Positions 58,983 through 64,000 of a stretch of DNA of 64,000 bases are shown in pieces. Below the pieces are notes generated by a model, which made no database searches, had not been told where the DNA came from, and worked only from the letters and a program-made list of their open reading frames with translations. Location: contig JAIRPV010000036.1 in NCBI GenBank assembly GCA_031256825.1, forward strand, positions 1 to 64,000, written 5' to 3'. Origin of the DNA: Oscillospiraceae bacterium. Its GTDB lineage: Bacteria > Bacillota > Clostridia > Oscillospirales > Acutalibacteraceae. Position 1 is the stretch's first letter. Every line of letters begins with the position of its first letter. The translations under genes and the position numbers were made by a program.

Positions 58983-60824
58983 TTACCCCAGCTTTCCCGT
59001 ATATAGCTGCCAATATTTGCCGTGGGCGGCGATCAGATCGCTGTGGCTGCCGCGCTCTATGATCCGGCCCTGTTCGAGCACCAGAATCACGTCGGCGTTT
59101 TTGACGGTAGAAAGCCGGTGGGCAATGACAAATACCGTGCGGCCTTCCATTAGTGCATCCATGCCGCGCTGAACGATGGCTTCCGTGCGGGTGTCGATGC
59201 TGGAGGTCGCCTCGTCGAGGATCATCACAGGCGGGTTGGCCACGGCTGCGCGCGCAATGGCGATCAACTGCCGCTGCCCGCCGGAAAGACTGCCGCCGTC
59301 GCTGCTGAGCATGGTGTCGTAGCCTTCGGGCAGACGGCGGATAAACCCATCCGCATTGGCCGTTTTGGCCGCCGCGCGGACTTCTTCATCCGTTGCGCCG
59401 AGCCTTCCGTAGCGGATATTATCCGCAATGGTGCCGGTGAACAGGTGGGTATCCTGCAAAACAATGCCCAGCGAACGGCGCAGATCCGCTTTTTTGATCT
59501 TGTTGATATTGATCCCGTCGTAGCGGATTTTACCGTCGGCAATGTCGTAAAAACGATTGATGAGGTTTGTGATTGTGGTTTTGCCCGCGCCCGTGGCTCC
59601 CACAAAGGCGATTTTTTGCCCCGGCCGGGCATAAAGCGAAACGTTGCGCAGCGCAAGCTTTTCTTCGCTATAGCCAAAATCCACATCGTCGAAGCACACG
59701 TCGCCCCGCAGTTCCGTATAGGTTACGCTGCCGTCGCTATGGGGATGTTTCCAGGCCCAGAGGCCGGTGCGTTCCGCTGTTTCTGTCAGATGGCCGTCCA
59801 CCAGCCTGGCATTGACCAATGTCACATAGCCCTCGTCCGCCTCGGGGGGTTCGTCCATCAGCCCAAAGATGCGGCCAGCTCCGGCCAGGGCCATTGTGAC
59901 GGCGTTGACCTGCGCGCTGATTTGGCCAATGGGCGCGCTGAAGGTGCGCGACAGCGTCAGGAAGGCTGCAATCAGGCCAAGCGTTACGCCGCCCAGGCCG
60001 TGCAGGGCCAGCAGCCCGCCCAGCGCCGCCGTTGCCACATATTGCGCCCCGCCGATGTTCATCACGATGGGCATGAGCATATTGGTGCGCTGGTTGGCTT
60101 TTTCGCCGAAGGTTTGGAGCGCGGCGTTTTTTTCGTCGAATCCGGCCAGGGTTTCTTGCTCGTGGCAGAATACCTTGATAACTTTTTGCCCCTGGATCAT
60201 CTCGCGGATATAGCCATTGAGATCGCCCACCGCCGCCTGCTGCTGCCGGAAGAGTTTTGCTGCGGTGACGCTCAGCCGGCGGGAAGCGGCCAGGGTGGCA
60301 AGCATAAAGACAAAAACAATGAGCGTCAGCACGGGGCTGAGCAGCAGCATAACCACTGTGACCGTCAGGATGGTGGCGAGGGAAGAGATGAGCTGCGGCA
60401 GGCTCATGGAGAAAAATTCGCGCAGGGTGTCGTTGTCGTTGGTGAAGCGGCTCATAATGTCGCCATGGGTATGGATATCGAAATAGCGGATAGGAAGCCG
60501 CTGCATATGCTGGAACAGGTTGTCGCGGATGGTTTTCTGCACGCCCTGCGAGACGCTGACCATCATGCGGTTATAGAGGAACGTGCAAACCACCCCGGCC
60601 AGATAGACGGCGGCCATGACGGCGATGACCCGCAGCAGGCCGCTGAAGCTGCCGGTTTGCAGGGCAAGAGGGATGTCGGTATCGATCAGGCGCTGGATGA
60701 AGAACGACCCTGCCACATTGGCGAAGGTGCTGACGAGGATGAACAACAGCACCAGCAGCAGTTCGGCTTTGTATTTGCCGGTCATGACGGCCAGCAGACG
60801 GCGGATGACGCCGTTTTTATTCAT
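58983..60824 (-). CDS. ABC exporter half-transporter B (canonical ATP site)
   Basis: About 613 residues: six membrane helices (about 17-300) and an ATPase domain with Walker A GATGAGKTT, signature LSGGQRQ and Walker B VMILDEATSSIDTRTE, with intact catalytic Glu. It pairs with the upstream gene, which has a degenerate site, as in TM287/288- or LmrCD-type heterodimers for drugs, lipids or peptides. A longer in-frame start exists but overlaps the upstream gene; ATG 60824 follows GGGGGAGG and overlaps it by only 8 bases. An insertion of about 35 residues (DGHLTETAERTGLWAWKHPH) lies before the ATPase domain. Confidence 0.93.
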   Translation of the reverse strand: MNKNGVIRRLLAVMTGKYKAELLLVLLFILVSTFANVAGSFFIQRLIDTDIPLALQTGSFSGLLRVIAVMAAVYLAGVVCTFLYNRMMVSVSQGVQKTIRDNLFQHMQRLPIRYFDIHTHGDIMSRFTNDNDTLREFFSMSLPQLISSLATILTVTVVMLLLSPVLTLIVFVFMLATLAASRRLSVTAAKLFRQQQAAVGDLNGYIREMIQGQKVIKVFCHEQETLAGFDEKNAALQTFGEKANQRTNMLMPIVMNIGGAQYVATAALGGLLALHGLGGVTLGLIAAFLTLSRTFSAPIGQISAQVNAVTMALAGAGRIFGLMDEPPEADEGYVTLVNARLVDGHLTETAERTGLWAWKHPHSDGSVTYTELRGDVCFDDVDFGYSEEKLALRNVSLYARPGQKIAFVGATGAGKTTITNLINRFYDIADGKIRYDGININKIKKADLRRSLGIVLQDTHLFTGTIADNIRYGRLGATDEEVRAAAKTANADGFIRRLPEGYDTMLSSDGGSLSGGQRQLIAIARAAVANPPVMILDEATSSIDTRTEAIVQRGMDALMEGRTVFVIAHRLSTVKNADVILVLEQGRIIERGSHSDLIAAHGKYWQLYTGKLG

Positions 60825-62553
60825 CGAAGTCGCCTCCCCCCTGCACCTGTGTCTGGTAAATTTCACGGTAGATCCCATTGCTTTGCAGCAGTTGTTCGTG
60901 CGTGCCGACAGCATGAATTCTGCCGCCGTCCATAACAACAATCCGATCCGCATCCATGACGGAAGTCACCCGCTGGGCAATGATGAGCTTTGTTGTGCCG
61001 GGTATGACTTCGCGGAAGGCTTGGCGGATCAGCGCGTCTGTTTTGGTGTCCACGGCGCTGGTGGAGTCGTCCAATATCAGGATTTTTGGGCGCTTAAGCA
61101 GTGCGCGGGCAATGCAAAGCCGCTGCCGCTGCCCGCCGGAAACATTTGTGCCGCCCTCTTCGATGTGGGTGTTGTACCCTTCGGGGAAGCCCATAATGAA
61201 CTCATCCGCCTGCGCCAGACGGCACGCTTCGCGCAGCTGTGCGTCGGTGGCCTCCGGGTTGCCCCAGCGCAGGTTTTCCGCAATGGTGCCGCTGAAAAGC
61301 ACGTTCTTTTGCAACACCATTGCCACGGCGCCCCGCAGCGCTTCGATGTCGTAATTGCGCACATCCGCGCCGCCCACCAGCACGGCGCCGCGCGTCACGT
61401 CGTACAGCCGGGGGATCAGCTGCACAAGGCTGGTTTTGCTGCTGCCGGTGCCCCCCAAAATCCCGATGGTTTCGCCGGCGGCGATGGCCAGATTGGCGCC
61501 GGCCAGACAGAGCTTGCTTTCGTCGTTCACATAGCTGAAATCAACTTCCCGGAATTCCACGGAACCATCCCGCACTTGCGTGAGCGGATGGGCGGGGCTG
61601 CGCAGGCTTGGCTGTTCGCGCAGCACTTCCGCCGCGCGCTGGGCGGACGAGCGGGCGATGATAATCTGAACGAACACGATGGAAAGCATCATCAGATTCA
61701 TCAGTATCTGCATGGTGTAGGCGAACATGCTCATCAGTTCCCCTGTGGACATGCCGCCGGCGGCAATGCGACCCGCGCCCAGCCACGAAATCAGCAGGAT
61801 GCAGGCATAGGTGCTCAGCTGGATCAGTGGCATATTGAACGCCACACGTTTTTGCCCGGCCGAAAAACGCCGGTAGACTTCCGCGGAAATATGGCCGAAC
61901 TTTTGCTCTTCTTCGGCCTCGCGCGCGTAGGCTTTCACCACGCGCACGCCCTGTAAATTTTCTTGCACAACATTGTTGAGCTTGTCGTAAGTTTTCAGCG
62001 CGCGCCGGAAAAACGGATGCGCTTTTATGGCGATAAAAATCAGCCCGAAGCCCAGCAAGGGAGCCACCCCGGCGAACACCAGCGCCACGCGCGCGTTGGT
62101 GCGCAGCGCCATGGCCAGCGAAAAAGCCGCCATGCTGACCGAGCGAACCGCCTGCCGGATGATGGCCTGATAAGCCATGGTCAGGTTGTTTATGTCGGTG
62201 GTCAGGCGCGTTACGAGGCTCGCCGACGAAAATCGATCGATATTCGGAAAGGCGAAGCTCTGGATGGCGGCGAAGATATCCCGCCGCAGATTTGCGGCAA
62301 AGCCGTTGGAAGCTGTGGAAGCAAAATAGCCGCTGAGCGCGCCGAAGGTGAGGCTTGTCAGCGCGAACAACAGCAGCATGCTGCCCAGGCGCAGGATGTA
62401 GTTCATGTCGCCCGCGCTGATGCCGCGATCGATCAGGCGCGCCATGAAAAACGGGATGAGCACTTCCATGACGACTTCCATCGCCACAAAGAGGGAAGAC
62501 AGCAGCGTTTCTTTTTTGTATTGCCGAACGGATTTGGCCAATAGCCTGAGCAT
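60817..62553 (-). CDS. ABC exporter half-transporter A (degenerate ATP site)
   Basis: 578 residues: six membrane helices and an ATPase domain. Walker A reads GGTGSSKTS, with Ser for the usual last Gly, and Walker B ends in ILILDDSTSAVDTKTD, with Asp instead of the catalytic Glu; the signature NVSGGQRQRL is normal. Therefore one composite ATP site of the heterodimer is degenerate, as known for TM287/288 and LmrC/D. First gene of the two-gene operon, with its own TTGCAT/TATAAT promoter. Substrate unknown; it is divergent from the helicase gene. Confidence 0.95.
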   Translation of the reverse strand: MLRLLAKSVRQYKKETLLSSLFVAMEVVMEVLIPFFMARLIDRGISAGDMNYILRLGSMLLLFALTSLTFGALSGYFASTASNGFAANLRRDIFAAIQSFAFPNIDRFSSASLVTRLTTDINNLTMAYQAIIRQAVRSVSMAAFSLAMALRTNARVALVFAGVAPLLGFGLIFIAIKAHPFFRRALKTYDKLNNVVQENLQGVRVVKAYAREAEEEQKFGHISAEVYRRFSAGQKRVAFNMPLIQLSTYACILLISWLGAGRIAAGGMSTGELMSMFAYTMQILMNLMMLSIVFVQIIIARSSAQRAAEVLREQPSLRSPAHPLTQVRDGSVEFREVDFSYVNDESKLCLAGANLAIAAGETIGILGGTGSSKTSLVQLIPRLYDVTRGAVLVGGADVRNYDIEALRGAVAMVLQKNVLFSGTIAENLRWGNPEATDAQLREACRLAQADEFIMGFPEGYNTHIEEGGTNVSGGQRQRLCIARALLKRPKILILDDSTSAVDTKTDALIRQAFREVIPGTTKLIIAQRVTSVMDADRIVVMDGGRIHAVGTHEQLLQSNGIYREIYQTQVQGGGDFDE

Positions 62554-62634
62554 GGGCGTTTCCTTTCATAATATAGTAAACGAACCACATGAATCACTTA
62601 CTGGACTTACGCGATTCACGCCGCTCGTTACCTT

Positions 62635-62663
62635 ATTATAACATGTTTTTGGGCGGGATGCAA
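62635..62663 (-). promoter_or_regulatory. Promoter of the ABC exporter operon
   Basis: Minus strand: TTGCAT (62663-62658), 17-base spacer, TATAAT (62640-62635) with a TGT extension, about 80 bases before the ATG at 62553. Confidence 0.75.
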
Positions 62664-62726
62664 GCGTTTTTTTTGCTTCTTTTTAATCCTGCTTTTTGCA
62701 GCCGTGCAGCGCTTCGCAAAAATAAC

Positions 62727-62755
62727 TGGACTTTCGGCTCTGCCGCGTGTATAAT
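62727..62755 (+). promoter_or_regulatory. Promoter of the helicase gene
   Basis: TGGACT (62727-62732), 17 bases, TATAAT (62750-62755); ATG follows 50 bases later. The -35 is weak (4 of 6). Confidence 0.6.
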
Positions 62756-62804
62756 AAGAAATAACGCTTTGCTTGCGAGAACCGGAACGCCGGAGGAGCT
62801 TGAT

Positions 62805-64000
62805 ATGACCGCTTATACCCGCTTTGCCCCCTACATTCAGGAGTATATTTACCGCCAGAACTGGCAAGCGCTGCGGCCTGTGCAAGAGGCGGCGGCGGAG
62901 GTTTTGTTCGACACCGGCGCGCACCTGCTGCTGAGCACCGGAACGGCTTCCGGCAAAACCGAAGCCGCGTTTTTGCCTGTGCTGACACTGCTCGACAAAG
63001 AGCCGTGCCAAAGCGTTGCCGTGCTCTATGTCAGCCCGCTCAAGGCGCTCATCAACGATCAGTTCTCCCGGTTGAAGGGGCTGATGGAAGAGGGCGGGGT
63101 GCCAGTGACCAAATGGCACGGCGACGCGCCCGCCGCAGCCAAAGCCAGGCTGCTCAAACAGCCCTGCGGCATTTTGCAGATCACCCCCGAGTCGCTCGAA
63201 TCGCTGCTGATGAACCGCTCAACACAAGTGCGGCGGCTGTTTTGCGATTTGCGCTTTATCATCATTGACGAGGTGCACTATTTTATGGCGTGCGAGCGCG
63301 GCGCGCAATTGCGGTGCCTGCTGGCGCGCATAGAGCGGATTGCCGGCGTTTCGCCGCGCCGCGTTGGCCTTTCGGCCACGCTGGGCGAACCGGAACAGGC
63401 AAAAGCCTGGCTGAGCGCAGACACCGGGCGGCCCTGTCTCCACCCGCAAGCGCCGGAGCCGAAGCGCCGCCTGCTGTTGCTGCTGCGTTACTTCGCGCCG
63501 GGCGAAGAGGGTCTGCGGCCCTATTTATATGAACAGACGCTGGGGAAGAAAACGATCATCTTTACCATTGAGCGGGTGGCGGCGGAACTGACCACCACGC
63601 ACTTAAAGCGCATTGCCGCGCGGCGCGGAACACCCGACGTCTACCGCGTGCACCACGGCAGCCTGACGGCCGCCTTGCGGGAAGAAACGGAGCGCAGTAT
63701 GAAGCGTTCAGAGAAACCCATGGTGACAACGGCGACGGTGACGCTGGAACTGGGGCTGGACATTGGCGATCTGGATCGGGTGGTGCAGCTGGGCGCGCCG
63801 CTGAGCGTTTCGAGCTTTACGCAGCGCATTGGCCGCTGCGGGCGGCAGGGGCAGCCCGCCGAGCTGTTGTTCGTGATTCAGAGCGAAATGGAGCCAACCC
63901 CGGGCGGACTCAATATCGACTGGGATTTGGTGAAGACCATTGCGATCATTCAGCTGTATCTGGAAGAGCATTATGTGGAACCGATTGCCATTGGCGAAAA
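62805..64000 (+). CDS. Lhr-like superfamily II DNA/RNA helicase (partial)
   Basis: Starts MTAYTRFAPYIQEYIYRQNW at 62805 behind CGGAGGAG and runs beyond the window with no stop; about 398 residues are visible. Walker A TGTASGKTE at 45-53, VSPLKALINDQ, motif II as IIIDEVHYF, motif III LSATLGEP, motif IV-like KKTIIFTIE, and motif VI QRIGRCGRQG are all present. The order and the DEVH box resemble Lhr/DUF1998-type helicases thought to act in DNA repair or recombination. The remainder of the protein, which would settle the type, is missing. Confidence 0.9.
   Translation, partial: MTAYTRFAPYIQEYIYRQNWQALRPVQEAAAEVLFDTGAHLLLSTGTASGKTEAAFLPVLTLLDKEPCQSVAVLYVSPLKALINDQFSRLKGLMEEGGVPVTKWHGDAPAAAKARLLKQPCGILQITPESLESLLMNRSTQVRRLFCDLRFIIIDEVHYFMACERGAQLRCLLARIERIAGVSPRRVGLSATLGEPEQAKAWLSADTGRPCLHPQAPEPKRRLLLLLRYFAPGEEGLRPYLYEQTLGKKTIIFTIERVAAELTTTHLKRIAARRGTPDVYRVHHGSLTAALREETERSMKRSEKPMVTTATVTLELGLDIGDLDRVVQLGAPLSVSSFTQRIGRCGRQGQPAELLFVIQSEMEPTPGGLNIDWDLVKTIAIIQLYLEEHYVEPIAIGE

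Overview
This window looks like a chromosomal segment of a GC-rich (my rough estimate is high-50s % GC) Gram-positive anaerobe of class Clostridia, plausibly Oscillospirales or Christensenellales. The evidence is gene order and content: a yicC-remA-gmk-rpoZ-priA-def-fmt run, sepF-divIVA-lspA-rluD, a split transketolase, FeoA/FeoA/FeoB, strong GGAGG ribosome binding sites and TTGACA/TATAAT promoters. The taxon is inferred, not shown. I saw no rRNA, tRNA, transposase, phage module or CRISPR array.

Layout. (1) 100-5,160: minus-strand zinc/manganese-type ABC importer (znuABC) behind a small HxHxH membrane protein, a plus-strand GPH-type sugar symporter, and a small secreted peptide. (2) 5,340-8,530: minus-strand ferrous iron operon feoA-feoA-feoB, preceded by two tandem genes for an identical 51-residue hydrophobic peptide. 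Each has a near-perfect promoter and a palindromic site at the transcription start. (3) 8,700-15,645: divergent plus-strand operon of three paralogous secreted LCAT-like hydrolases with repeat linkers, then a cytosolic GH20 hexosaminidase. (4) 15,683-21,703: a monocistronic giant secreted protein with a beta-helix-like region, a VWA domain and DUF11-like modules. Regions 2-4 are the accessory and most interesting part. (5) 21,800-36,970: housekeeping genes for nucleotide synthesis, transcription, replication restart, formyl-methionine metabolism, division (SepF, DivIVA), lipoprotein maturation (LspA), rRNA pseudouridylation (RluD) and the pentose phosphate pathway (split transketolase). (6) 37,000-39,860: an anchored beta-propeller-like protein, a DivIVA-like coiled coil and an orphan fumarase beta domain. 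(7) 39,880-62,550: almost entirely minus strand: a MacAB-type efflux set, a propeller-like secreted protein, an MBL hydrolase, cysS, an acyl-CoA synthetase with an XRE-cupin regulator, a DUF4349 protein, mfd, SPFH/NfeD, pyk with a GltD-like flavoprotein, and a heterodimeric ABC exporter. One ferritin-like gene interrupts on the plus strand. (8) 62,805-end: start of an Lhr-like helicase that runs off the window.

How the parts work together. Metal uptake (Zn/Mn and Fe2+) dominates the left end. The surface-directed block in 8-21.7 kb (peptides, hydrolases, giant adhesin-like protein) suggests an envelope or host/community interaction locus. The best candidate for an undescribed system is the duplicated 51-residue peptide unit: a 329-bp tandem duplication whose coding differences are all synonymous, with conserved A/T tract, consensus promoter and palindrome, divergent from the hydrolase operon and immediately upstream of feoAAB.
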